A DNA stretch of 6,622 nucleotides from CALAEC01 sp050692915 (GTDB taxonomy: Bacteria > Actinomycetota > UBA4738 > CALAEC01), in assembly GCA_050692915.1 (NCBI GenBank), contig JBOGVU010000121.1, forward strand, positions 1 through 6,622, written 5' to 3'. How positions within the stretch are numbered: position 1 is the stretch's first letter; every line of letters begins with the position of its first letter. The notes beneath the pieces were generated by a model. The model was not told the origin of the DNA. It did no database searches and was given only the letters and a program-made list of their open reading frames with translations. The position numbers and the translations under genes were made by a program. Shown here one piece after another: positions 1-5,878 of the stretch.

Positions 1-248
1 CGGGGTCCGAGGGGGACCTCGTCGAGGCGATCGAGCGGCTCCTTCCTCGCGACGGGCGGTACCGGCACCGTCACGGGTCCGAGGGCCACGGGGCCGATCA
101 CCTCCTGCCGGCCTTCGTGTCCGCCTCACTGGTGCTCCCGGTGGTGGACGGCGACGTGGTGCTGGGCACGTGGCAGCGGGTGGTCATCGTGGACACGAAC
201 CGCGAGAACAACGCCCGCTCAGTACTGCTTTCGTTCGTGGCCGGCTGA
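1..248 (+). CDS. yjbQ: YjbQ/UPF0047-family protein, C-terminal part (5' end outside window)
   Basis: The frame is open from base 3 to the TGA at 246-248 and gives the last 81 residues of a protein of the YjbQ family, which is usually about 130-140 residues. Visible family features are the His-rich stretch YRHRHGSEGHGADH (visible residues 20-33), the core strand ending LVLPVVDG (43-50), and the signature GTWQRVVIVDTN (55-66) followed by a conserved-position Arg (72). Members have been described as having secondary thiamine-phosphate synthase activity, but the physiological role is poorly settled and should be treated as a family label. The protein is expected to be cytosolic, with no membrane segment in the visible part. 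The gene converges on the next one, leaving only 8 bp between stop codons. The family call is fairly sure; the exact function is not. Confidence 0.85.
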   Translation, partial: GSEGDLVEAIERLLPRDGRYRHRHGSEGHGADHLLPAFVSASLVLPVVDGDVVLGTWQRVVIVDTNRENNARSVLLSFVAG

Positions 249-261
249 CCGGCGGGTCAGC
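244..261. terminator. Inverted repeat spanning both convergent stop codons
   Basis: GCTGACC (244-250) and GGTCAGC (255-261) are a perfect 7-bp inverted repeat with a 4-nt loop. It contains the TGA of the YjbQ gene and, on the other strand, the TGA of the receiver-like gene. Because the two genes converge here, the hairpin could serve as a bidirectional 3' end. There is no T-tract on either side, so a classic intrinsic terminator is not shown. It may instead be a 3'-end stabilising stem or coincidence. Confidence 0.4.
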
Positions 262-1984
262 GCCCCCGGAATCGGTTCGACTCGTCGTCGTACTCCTCGG
301 CCAGGGCGCGGAGGATCGCCGTGGCCGGGTGGAGCGGGTCGGGGACGAACGCCTTCGGCTGTATGGCCGGCCGCTGCGGCGCGGGCTCCCCGGACAGGCC
401 CTCTGCCGCGGGCACGGGCTCGGGGATCGCTACCGGCTCCGGGATCGGCTCGGGTGCCGGGTCCGGCTCCGAGAGAGGCGGGAGCTCGACATCGCCGGCG
501 GCCGCCGGCTCGGGGGCCTCGTCCGGCGGGGGCAGGTCGATGACTGGCTCTTCCTCAGGATCCGGCTCGCCCTCGACGGGCTCCTCCTCCGGTCCCTCGG
601 CCTCGACCTCCGGGAGCTCCTCCGCTTCCGGGAGCTCCTCCTCGACCACGACCTCCGCGGCCGGCGGCGCTTCCACCTCTGCCTCCACCTCGATCTCCTC
701 GACCGGCGGCGCCTCTACCTCGGCCTCCGCGGGCTCGTCCTCCTCCTCGGGCCGCTCCGGGTCGGGTTCGAGGCCGAAGAGCTCCGCGAGCGAGCGGATC
801 GGATCGGCGTGGCTCTCGGGCTCCGCGGGCCGCTCCGGTGCCAGGGCCGCGGCGTCGGCGGCCGCAGCAGCGAGGTCGATGGCCTGTTCGAGCAGCTCGC
901 TGTCGTCTTCGGGCTCCACATCCGGGTCCGACGGTGCGAGCGCGACTTCCCGAGCCGCTTCGGCCTGCGCCAGGAGCTCCAGGGCCCGGAACGCCCCCTG
1001 CAGCTCCACGCCCTGCAGCAGTGGTGGCTGTTCCGGGATCGTGAACGAGACCCTGCTGCCCCCCGCGGGGATCGGCTCGGCGGACATGATCCCACCGTGG
1101 AGCGCCACCAGGGCCCGGGCCAGGGTGAATCCGGTCGGGGCCTCGCCATCGGAACTTCCCCTTCGATCGGGCCCCGATCCTCGGTCGGCCACCAGGACGA
1201 AGATCCCCGCGTCGATCCGCTGGGCCTTGACCGAGACGTCCGAGCCGGGTTCGGAAGCCTGACAGGCCTCCTCGACCAGGGCGCGGACCGCGCCTCGGAG
1301 CGCGGCCGCGTGGGCCACAGCCGGGAGCCGGGGCGGCGCGACCACCTGGACGACCACGGACGGGTGGCCCTGGGCGGCCTCGGCGGCACCCTCGTTGACG
1401 ATCTCGGCCACGTCGCACGGCTGGTAGTCGACCCCGGGCTCCGCCTCGGGAAGGAGCGTCGCCTCGGGCAGGAGCGTCGCCTCGAGCGAGGCCTCCTCTT
1501 CCGCGGGATCCGCGGCGGGCCCGACCTGGTCGTCGGCGTGCCTCCCGTTTCCATTGAGGACGGGCTCCTCGGGCTCGAAGGGTTCATCTGTGGGGAGGTC
1601 CAGGGCGGCCGGGTCCGCCACGAGCCCGCCCTCGAGCAGGCGGTCGACGGTGCGGGCCAGCCGGTCGAGATCGCGGACGTCCGGGAGGACGGTGTCGGCG
1701 CCGGCCTCGAGGAAGGTGGAGGCTTGGTCGATGGCGTCCTTCTTGACGATCACGGCCACCTTCGCCCCGGAGGCCTCCCGGACCCGCCGGACCACCGCGC
1801 TGGTGTCGGGGCCGCGGAGGTCGGACCAGATCAGGACCACGGCCGGGTTGTCACGCTCGGCTCGCTCCACGGCTCGGGCCCCGTCCGCCGCGGTCTCCAC
1901 AGCGTACCCGCGTGATCTGAGGACGCCGGCAACGCGCCTTGCCGCGAACGGCTTGGCGCAGACGAGGATCTCGTGAGGCGGCAT
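257..1984 (-). CDS. Degenerate receiver plus degenerate kinase-ATPase-like protein with Glu/Pro-rich tail
   Basis: The protein has 575 residues. Residues 4-118 look like a response-regulator receiver fold: EILVCAKPF is the first strand, VVLIWSDLRGPD (49-60) the third, and VAVIVKK (76-82) the fourth. The usual acidic pair after strand 1 and the conserved Lys of strand 5 are absent, so phosphorylation is doubtful. Residues 186-318 resemble a histidine-kinase ATPase domain: an N-box-like LVEEACQAS (236-244), a kept DRGSG (267-271), then TLARALVALHGG (287-298) and GGSRVSFTIP (308-317). The N-box Asn is replaced and the GTGLGL lid is degenerate. No phosphoacceptor-His domain is seen. Residues 350-545 are Glu/Pro/Ala-rich and probably disordered, followed by a short mixed-charge end (RALAEEYDDESNRFRGR). 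ATG 1984 is chosen because the first strand begins at once and because the frame upstream runs under the divergent small gene. No clear Shine-Dalgarno is present. It is likely a regulatory or scaffold protein; the partner is unknown. Confidence 0.75.
   Translation of the reverse strand: MPPHEILVCAKPFAARRVAGVLRSRGYAVETAADGARAVERAERDNPAVVLIWSDLRGPDTSAVVRRVREASGAKVAVIVKKDAIDQASTFLEAGADTVLPDVRDLDRLARTVDRLLEGGLVADPAALDLPTDEPFEPEEPVLNGNGRHADDQVGPAADPAEEEASLEATLLPEATLLPEAEPGVDYQPCDVAEIVNEGAAEAAQGHPSVVVQVVAPPRLPAVAHAAALRGAVRALVEEACQASEPGSDVSVKAQRIDAGIFVLVADRGSGPDRRGSSDGEAPTGFTLARALVALHGGIMSAEPIPAGGSRVSFTIPEQPPLLQGVELQGAFRALELLAQAEAAREVALAPSDPDVEPEDDSELLEQAIDLAAAAADAAALAPERPAEPESHADPIRSLAELFGLEPDPERPEEEDEPAEAEVEAPPVEEIEVEAEVEAPPAAEVVVEEELPEAEELPEVEAEGPEEEPVEGEPDPEEEPVIDLPPPDEAPEPAAAGDVELPPLSEPDPAPEPIPEPVAIPEPVPAAEGLSGEPAPQRPAIQPKAFVPDPLHPATAILRALAEEYDDESNRFRGR
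661..728. repeat. Imperfect 26-bp direct repeat inside the acidic tail
   Basis: Two 26-bp copies (661-686 and 703-728) start with CCGGCGGCGC and end with GCCTCC, differing at three positions. Both encode AEVEAPP on the minus strand (residues 420-426 and 435-441 of the 575-residue protein). They lie in the Glu/Pro-rich tail and look like local expansion of low-complexity coding sequence. Confidence 0.7.
1452..1487. repeat. 18-bp tandem duplication in the receiver-like gene
   Basis: The 18-mer at 1452-1469 is repeated directly at 1470-1487 with one difference (GGGC versus GAGC at the end). On the minus strand it encodes the doubled peptide EATLLP EATLLP (residues 168-179) in the linker between the receiver-like and ATPase-like domains. 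It keeps frame and is probably replication slippage in a tolerant linker. Confidence 0.8.
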
Positions 1985-2060
1985 CCCACTGTTGTTATCG
2001 GACGAGGGGCCCCAAAACTGGACCGCCTTCTCGGCCCGCTCGTCTCCGCCCCGTTTCCCG

Positions 2061-2066
2061 TAGGCT
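2061..2066 (+). promoter_or_regulatory. -10 box (TAGGCT) of a leaderless transcript
   Basis: TAGGCT fits the actinobacterial TANNNT -10 pattern and ends 7 nt before the ATG at 2074. Transcription would begin at or within a base or two of the start codon, giving a leaderless mRNA. The intervening AGAGGGG is purine-rich but too close to the ATG for an ordinary Shine-Dalgarno. No convincing -35 is visible, as is common for this promoter type. Confidence 0.6.
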
Positions 2067-2073
2067 AGAGGGG

Positions 2074-2325
2074 ATGCCGGACAGCTACGGGAAGCGACAG
2101 CGGAACGCCAAGAAGGCCAGGAAGCTCGCCGAGCGAGAGGAGCGGCGGCTGGCCCGCAAGCAGCAGCGGGCCGACGGTGAGGCCGGGGTGAGCCCCGACG
2201 ACTCGCCGGGAGAAGGCCCGGGGGGGGCCGACGGCGAGGCGGTGGAGGGCCCGGTAGAGGGCCCAGCGGGGGGGCCGGAGGAGGCAGCCGGCGGGCCAGA
2301 GCCCCGGCCCGAGGACGACTCCTAG
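2074..2325 (+). CDS. Small basic N-terminus/acidic tail protein (YGKRQR type)
   Basis: The protein has 83 residues. Residues 1-32 are strongly basic (SYGKRQRNAKKARKLAEREERRLARKQQR) and probably helical. Residues 33-83 are a low-complexity Gly/Glu/Pro/Ala/Asp tail ending in PEDDS. Small actinobacterial proteins opening with a Y/F-GKRQR motif and Lys/Arg-rich helix are common, but I know of no established function. The basic helix suggests nucleic-acid or ribosome contact (inference only). The start at 2074 is preferred over an upstream in-frame ATG at 1939 because the -10 box lies directly before it and the upstream part overlaps the divergent gene. It is divergent from the receiver-like gene (89-bp spacer) and converges on the acetyltransferase with 5 bp between stops. 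Confidence 0.75.
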   Translation: MPDSYGKRQRNAKKARKLAEREERRLARKQQRADGEAGVSPDDSPGEGPGGADGEAVEGPVEGPAGGPEEAAGGPEPRPEDDS

Positions 2326-2330
2326 CGACG

Positions 2331-2834
2331 TCAGGCTGGCGGGCGAAGGTCCAGTCGCCAATGGTTGCATCGAAGGGTGCGACCGGCGTACTCGATGTCG
2401 CGTTCACCGACGAGGGCGAAGCCCGTCTTCCGGCAGATCGCGGTCGAGGCCCCGTTCGTGATCCCCGGGAACGCGTGGATCACGTCCCAGCGGCCCTCGG
2501 CCCGGGCCCGGTCGAGGAGCGCCCGGACGGCCTCGGTGGCCAGTCCTCTTCCCTGGAAGGAGGGGAGCACCATCCAGCCGATCTCGTTGATAGGCTCACC
2601 TTCCGAGTCGTGGCTCCAGATGCACACCGTGCCGGCCGCGACCGCCGGCCGGCCGTCGGGGACGATGGTGCAGTACCAGACCCGGCCGGCCTCGACGTCC
2701 TCCACGATCCCCCGCAGCTTGTCCGATAGCCCCTCCCGGGGCAGCGGACCCCCCAGCTCCGCCATGGTTACGGGGTCGGTGGCCAGCCGCTCGTACAGGG
2801 CCAGGTCGTCCATGGTGATGTCCCGAAGCCGCAC
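2331..2834 (-). CDS. GNAT-family N-acetyltransferase (RimJ/RimL-like)
   Basis: The protein has 167 residues, normal for a single-domain GNAT enzyme that moves an acetyl group from acetyl-CoA to an amine. The acetyl-CoA pyrophosphate-binding loop is QGRGLA (94-99), following the strand NEIGWMVLP (83-91). The second motif is NGASTAICRKTGF (127-139), typical of the RimJ/RimL-like (Acetyltransf_3) branch. The N-terminus MRLRDITMDD is also typical. The start is a GTG at 2834 with a -10 box 6 nt upstream, suggesting leaderless translation; an ATG seven codons later would remove part of the first strand. It is the last gene of the minus-strand set, 40 bp after the EryG-like methyltransferase, and probably has its own promoter. 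The acceptor cannot be predicted: protein N-terminus, antibiotic or metabolite are all possible. Confidence 0.88.
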   Translation of the reverse strand: MRLRDITMDDLALYERLATDPVTMAELGGPLPREGLSDKLRGIVEDVEAGRVWYCTIVPDGRPAVAAGTVCIWSHDSEGEPINEIGWMVLPSFQGRGLATEAVRALLDRARAEGRWDVIHAFPGITNGASTAICRKTGFALVGERDIEYAGRTLRCNHWRLDLRPPA

Positions 2835-2840
2835 GCCGAC

Positions 2841-2846
2841 ACCCTA
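2841..2846 (-). promoter_or_regulatory. -10 box (TAGGGT) for leaderless acetyltransferase mRNA
   Basis: On the minus strand TAGGGT fits TANNNT and lies 6 nt before the GTG start at 2834. It sits in the 40-bp gap after the upstream methyltransferase, so the acetyltransferase can be made independently of read-through. No Shine-Dalgarno is present at the expected distance, which agrees with a leaderless start. Confidence 0.55.
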
Positions 2847-2874
2847 GCGCCGGCACGGACATTCGGGGAACCGC

Positions 2875-3759
2875 CTACCTCGGCCCGGTCCGGGGGGAGT
2901 GCTCTGGGGCCCGGGCCGTGAGGAGCGCGTACTCGACCAGGCCGTTCCGGCGAAGGCGCTCCACGCTTCCGATCCCGATGCGAGCGCCCCACACGTGGGC
3001 CGCCGGGACCTCGCCGGGCGAGGCCAGGCGGGCCCGAGCCATCCGCACCGCGGGGTCGATGGTCCGGTCGGCACACAGCTCCATGCGGACGTCCTCGAAC
3101 CCGGCCTCCTCCGCGGTGGCGGCGATCCTCCCCGCGCTGGCGATCTGGCGCGTCCGGAGTCCCCACACCCGGAGCTGCACCAGGCCCGCCGCGGCGTCGC
3201 CGACGGTTCGCGGCGGTCGCTCCAGGGTCACATCCGACATCGAAAGGACCCCGTCGGGCCGGAGCACCCGGATCGCCTCAGAGAAGAACGCCGCCCGGGA
3301 CGGGAAGTGGAAGGCGGCCTCAACACAGATCAGGCCGTCGAACGATGAGTCCCTGAACGGGAGCCGGACGGCGTCCGCGAGGACCGGCAGCGCGTCCGCC
3401 GACTCGAGCCGGGCTCGCCCCGCCCGGAGCTGGTACTCGGAGAGGTTCACGGCCACCAGCACCCGTGGCTCGGCGACCCGGGCGATCACCGGGTCCTGCG
3501 CGCCGAGGCCGTTCGCCACGTCCAGGAGCGCGCCGGCCCGGGGGAGGGGCTCGGCCATGATCTCCACCAGGCGCTCGGGGGCCCGGGCCGCCTCGTCCTC
3601 GTCTCCCTTCCCCTCCCACCAGCCCAGGTTCAGCCAGCCGGGAGCGGGCGCCAGGAAGAAGTCGTCGCCGAGGCTCTCGTACACGGTGACCGCGGGCCGG
3701 CGGCCCAGTCGGAACAGCCGGAGGACGTGCCGGAGGTTCGCGCGCGTCACGCCCGACAC
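2875..3759 (-). CDS. Class I SAM-dependent methyltransferase, EryG-like
   Basis: The protein has 294 residues. The N-terminal part has YESLGDDFF (28-36) and LNLGWWEG (43-50), seen in the subfamily that includes erythromycin 3''-O-methyltransferase and related small-molecule enzymes. Motif I is LLDVANGLGAQD (78-89); the acidic end of strand 2 is replaced by VAVNLSEYQ (102-110), with Asn where many families have Asp/Glu. Motif II is SFDGLICVEAAFHF (139-152), and LRPDGVLSMSDV (166-177) is the post-strand-5 region. The C-terminal third forms the variable substrate cap. GTG 3759 is chosen because it lies 5 nt after the previous stop with GGAAGGG at 3769-3775 as Shine-Dalgarno; GTG 3750 is an alternative. 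An O-methyl transfer to a metabolite is the best guess; substrate unknown. Confidence 0.87.
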   Translation of the reverse strand: MSGVTRANLRHVLRLFRLGRRPAVTVYESLGDDFFLAPAPGWLNLGWWEGKGDEDEAARAPERLVEIMAEPLPRAGALLDVANGLGAQDPVIARVAEPRVLVAVNLSEYQLRAGRARLESADALPVLADAVRLPFRDSSFDGLICVEAAFHFPSRAAFFSEAIRVLRPDGVLSMSDVTLERPPRTVGDAAAGLVQLRVWGLRTRQIASAGRIAATAEEAGFEDVRMELCADRTIDPAVRMARARLASPGEVPAAHVWGARIGIGSVERLRRNGLVEYALLTARAPEHSPRTGPR

Positions 3760-3764
3760 GCGCC

Positions 3765-3971
3765 CTATCCCTTCCGCTCGATGACCACGACGGGGATCTC
3801 CCGCGCTGTCCGTCGCAGCTTCCCGGTCTTCCGGCCCCGGGTGGTGAGCAGGAGCGTGTTCACCCCGCTCCACCGGTGGCCGCTCTTCCCGTCAGTCTCA
3901 ACGTACCGCCGGACGTGGCGTGCCACCCACCCCTTGGGGCTGTCGAGGACCTCCTCTTCCCCGGGAGTCAT
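3765..3971 (-). pseudogene. F420-dependent nitroreductase-family (Ddn-like) ORF with internal deletion
   Basis: The 68-residue product begins like a normal deazaflavin (F420)-dependent nitroreductase/quinone reductase family member: LDSPKGWVARHVRRYVETDG (9-28) then TLLLTTRGRKTGKLRRT (39-55). It then jumps directly to REIPVVVIERKG, which is the usual C-terminal end of this family. Family members are commonly about 140-150 residues, so roughly 75-80 central residues, including most of the split-barrel fold, are missing, yet the frame is intact. The join lies near 3803-3810. ATG 3971 is preferred over GTG 3989 and ATG 3986 because GAGG at 3977-3980 stands 5 nt before it, overlapping the hotdog gene's stop. 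It is listed as a pseudogene because it should not bind F420 or fold normally, but it may still be translated. A sequence or assembly deletion cannot be excluded. Confidence 0.75.
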
Positions 3972-3978
3972 CAGGTCC

Positions 3979-5073
3979 TCAAGCATCACCGCTGTCTGCG
4001 GGAGCTTCGTCCATCGTCGGCCGGGGTGCGGCCGTGTTCCAGGGGACGCCGGGCAGGATCATGGCGCTGCTGGTGGCCATGGCCACCAGCCTCCCGTCCG
4101 CGTCCTCCACCTCGGCCGTGGTCACGGCAACGGTGCGCCCCCGGTGCACCACCCTCGCTCGGGCGGTGAGCTCGCGCCCGTCCGGCGTCACCGGCCGCAG
4201 GAAGTTGACCTTCAGGTCGAGCGTGCCGAACGACGCGCCGGGCGGGAGCGTCGTGGTCACGGCGCTGTTGATCCCGCCGTCCAGGAGGAGGGCGATGATG
4301 CCCCCGTAGAACGTCCCGAACCCCGTGCAGAACCACTCGCTGGCCCGCACCGACCACGTCGAGGTTCCCTCGTCGACCTCGATGAGGCGCCATCCCGCGA
4401 GCTGACAGACCGGAGGCGTGACCCGCTCTTCCTTCAGCCACGACTGGACGAGCTCGAGCCCTGGGGTGGCGTCCCACTCCTCCTGGGAGATCACCGTCCC
4501 TTCCGCCTGACGGAGGTACGGATCGGGGGTCTCGTACTCGGTTGCCTCGACGATGGGGAGTGGGTCGGGGGGGTCCGGCGGGTCGAAAGGAAGGCGACGG
4601 AGGACGCACCTCGAGGTGGCGTGGGCCAGGAGCCGGCCATGGACATCCTCCACGAGGCCGTCGGACAGGCCCTGGCGGGACCCGGAATGGATCAGCCGGG
4701 CCCGGGCGACCAGCCGGTCGCTCGCGGGTGTCGCCGGGCGGATGAAGTTCAGCGAGAGCTCGGACGTGGCCAACACGGTGCCTGTGGGAAGAACGTTGTA
4801 GATGGCGCCCCCCAGCGCGGCGTCGGCGACCACGGCCAGCGCGCCGCCCGGGAACAGGCCCGCTCCCGACTGCCACCACGGACTGGCCGGGATCGACCAG
4901 GTCGACCTGCCCGGCGTGGCGTCCACGGGAACCAGTCCGGTCAGGTGGTGGATCGGCGGCAGGGGCACCGAGCCCTCGATGAACGGGCGCATCTGCTCAT
5001 CCGGCGGCAGGGCAAAGAGCCACGGATGCTCGAGGTAGGCGTACCGCCCGCGCACCGGCTCGTCGATGATCAC
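3979..5073 (-). CDS. Tandem double-hotdog protein, PaaI-thioesterase-like
   Basis: The protein has 364 residues and two hotdog domains in one chain, at about 39-162 and 210-342. The halves are recognisably parallel: STWSIPAS (57-64) matches STWSVRAS (238-245); FPGGALAVVADAALGGA (74-90) matches FYGGIIALLLDGGINSA (255-271); LSLNFIRPATP (106-116) matches LKVNFLRPVTP (287-297). Single-domain PaaI proteins hydrolyse acyl-CoA as oligomers of such units. The Asp of the central helix is kept in both halves (D84, D265), but the HGG His is Pro75 in one half and Tyr256 in the other, so activity may be altered or lost. The start is a GTG at 5073 with a -10 box 6 nt upstream. Its stop lies 7 nt before the start of the nitroreductase-like ORF. 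It could be an acyl-CoA thioesterase or an acyl-binding protein. Confidence 0.85.
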   Translation of the reverse strand: MIIDEPVRGRYAYLEHPWLFALPPDEQMRPFIEGSVPLPPIHHLTGLVPVDATPGRSTWSIPASPWWQSGAGLFPGGALAVVADAALGGAIYNVLPTGTVLATSELSLNFIRPATPASDRLVARARLIHSGSRQGLSDGLVEDVHGRLLAHATSRCVLRRLPFDPPDPPDPLPIVEATEYETPDPYLRQAEGTVISQEEWDATPGLELVQSWLKEERVTPPVCQLAGWRLIEVDEGTSTWSVRASEWFCTGFGTFYGGIIALLLDGGINSAVTTTLPPGASFGTLDLKVNFLRPVTPDGRELTARARVVHRGRTVAVTTAEVEDADGRLVAMATSSAMILPGVPWNTAAPRPTMDEAPADSGDA

Positions 5074-5079
5074 CGTCCG

Positions 5080-5085
5080 AGGATA
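5080..5085 (-). promoter_or_regulatory. -10 box (TATCCT) for leaderless hotdog-gene mRNA
   Basis: On the minus strand TATCCT fits TANNNT and is 6 nt before the GTG at 5073. It lies in the 21-bp gap behind the first methyltransferase, so the hotdog gene and the genes after it can be transcribed separately. No Shine-Dalgarno precedes the GTG, which supports a leaderless start. No clear -35 is visible. Confidence 0.6.
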
Positions 5086-5094
5086 CGTCGTGTC

Positions 5095-5865
5095 CTAGGG
5101 CTCGGGGCGACGACCCGGCTTGCGGGCAACGATCCGGCTGAAGCCGAGGTTCCTGCCTGCATCCTCGCGTACCATTCGGATCTCGTTGGGATCGGTGTCC
5201 ACACCCATCTCCTCGCACACCTCGAGCCACAGGAGCCACTCCTTCCACCCCTCGGGCAGCAGATCGGCGCGCTCGACGTCCACGCCCCCGGTCCGTTCCC
5301 AGTGTCGTCGCCACCATGCCGGGCCGTGGAACGTCCAGCACGCCGGATCCCACACGGCGGCCAGGTGAGGCGGGAGCGTCTCCAGCTCTGCTGCGAGCCC
5401 CGGGACGACGATTCCGATCCGTCCGCCCGGACGAAGCATCTGGGCGCAACGGGAGAGGAAGAGCTCGCCTGTCCCGAAGTAGTGATAGGCGTCGACGCTG
5501 ACGATCGCGTCGAAGGACTCATCGCCGAACGGGAGATCGTGAGCCTGAACCCGCACCGGGAGCACGAGATCCTCCACCCCGGCCGCGTCGATCCGGCGTT
5601 GGTTCTCGGTGGGATCCACCCAGAGATCGGCCGCAACCACCGAGACCTCGAACTCCTTGGCCAGGAAGATCGAGGTCAGAGCCGTTCCGGCGCCCAGATC
5701 GAGGACCCGCGACCCGCGCTGGAGCGGCATCACGTCGGTGAGGGCTTCCATGAGCCACAGGGGATGCGGCCCCATCTGGTTCTCCACGATCCATTTGGGG
5801 TCGTACCGACCGGAACGTGGGTAGTGATCGAGCTCGAGTCGTGCGAGCGGATACCTGCTGGTCAT
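5095..5865 (-). CDS. Class I SAM-dependent methyltransferase
   Basis: The protein has 256 residues. The N-terminus carries YPRSGRYDPKWIVENQMGP (15-33), a hallmark of a conserved family of uncharacterised methyltransferases found widely in Gram-positive bacteria. SAM-binding motif I is VLDLGAGTA (54-62), the acidic residue ending strand 2 is D80 (in AADLWVDPTEN), FDAIVSVDAYHYFG (118-131) is the region of motifs II-III, and LRPGGRIGIVVPG (144-156) follows. The C-terminal part has FHGPAWWRRHWERTG (179-193), also typical of this family. ATG 5865 is chosen for a strong GGGAGGA Shine-Dalgarno; an open frame continues 66 codons upstream but has no family similarity. It is divergent from the sigma factor and first in the minus-strand set. 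The substrate is unknown. Confidence 0.9.
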   Translation of the reverse strand: MTSRYPLARLELDHYPRSGRYDPKWIVENQMGPHPLWLMEALTDVMPLQRGSRVLDLGAGTALTSIFLAKEFEVSVVAADLWVDPTENQRRIDAAGVEDLVLPVRVQAHDLPFGDESFDAIVSVDAYHYFGTGELFLSRCAQMLRPGGRIGIVVPGLAAELETLPPHLAAVWDPACWTFHGPAWWRRHWERTGGVDVERADLLPEGWKEWLLWLEVCEEMGVDTDPNEIRMVREDAGRNLGFSRIVARKPGRRPEP

Positions 5866-5871
5866 GGTCGA

Positions 5872-5878
5872 TCCTCCC
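5872..5878 (-). promoter_or_regulatory. Strong Shine-Dalgarno GGGAGGA deciding the 5865 start
   Basis: GGGAGGA on the minus strand lies 6 nt before ATG 5865. It settles the start of the methyltransferase against the longer open frame, and it contrasts with the leaderless-type starts of the hotdog and acetyltransferase genes. Confidence 0.8.

Noticed and set aside
1849..1855. TGTCAC match to the ECF41 -35 motif
   Set aside because: No CGTC follows at 16 nt, and the site is within coding sequence of the receiver-like gene.
170..1915. 581-codon plus-strand ORF opposite the receiver-like gene
   Set aside because: It is antisense to a gene with recognisable domains. Its composition is Arg/Leu/Gly-rich, as expected when the complement of high-GC coding sequence is read, and it starts inside the YjbQ gene.
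2006..2013. GGGGCCCC palindrome in the divergent spacer
   Set aside because: An 8-bp GC palindrome is expected by chance at this base composition. There is no second copy nearby to suggest an operator.
1985..2407. 141-codon N-terminal extension of the receiver-like gene
   Set aside because: It would run beneath the whole divergent small gene, is Pro/Arg-rich, and the receiver fold begins right after ATG 1984.
3229..3272. Second GTCACA followed by CGTC (possible ECF41 promoter)
   Set aside because: The spacer is about 19 nt rather than 16, and the site lies inside and antisense to the EryG-like methyltransferase.
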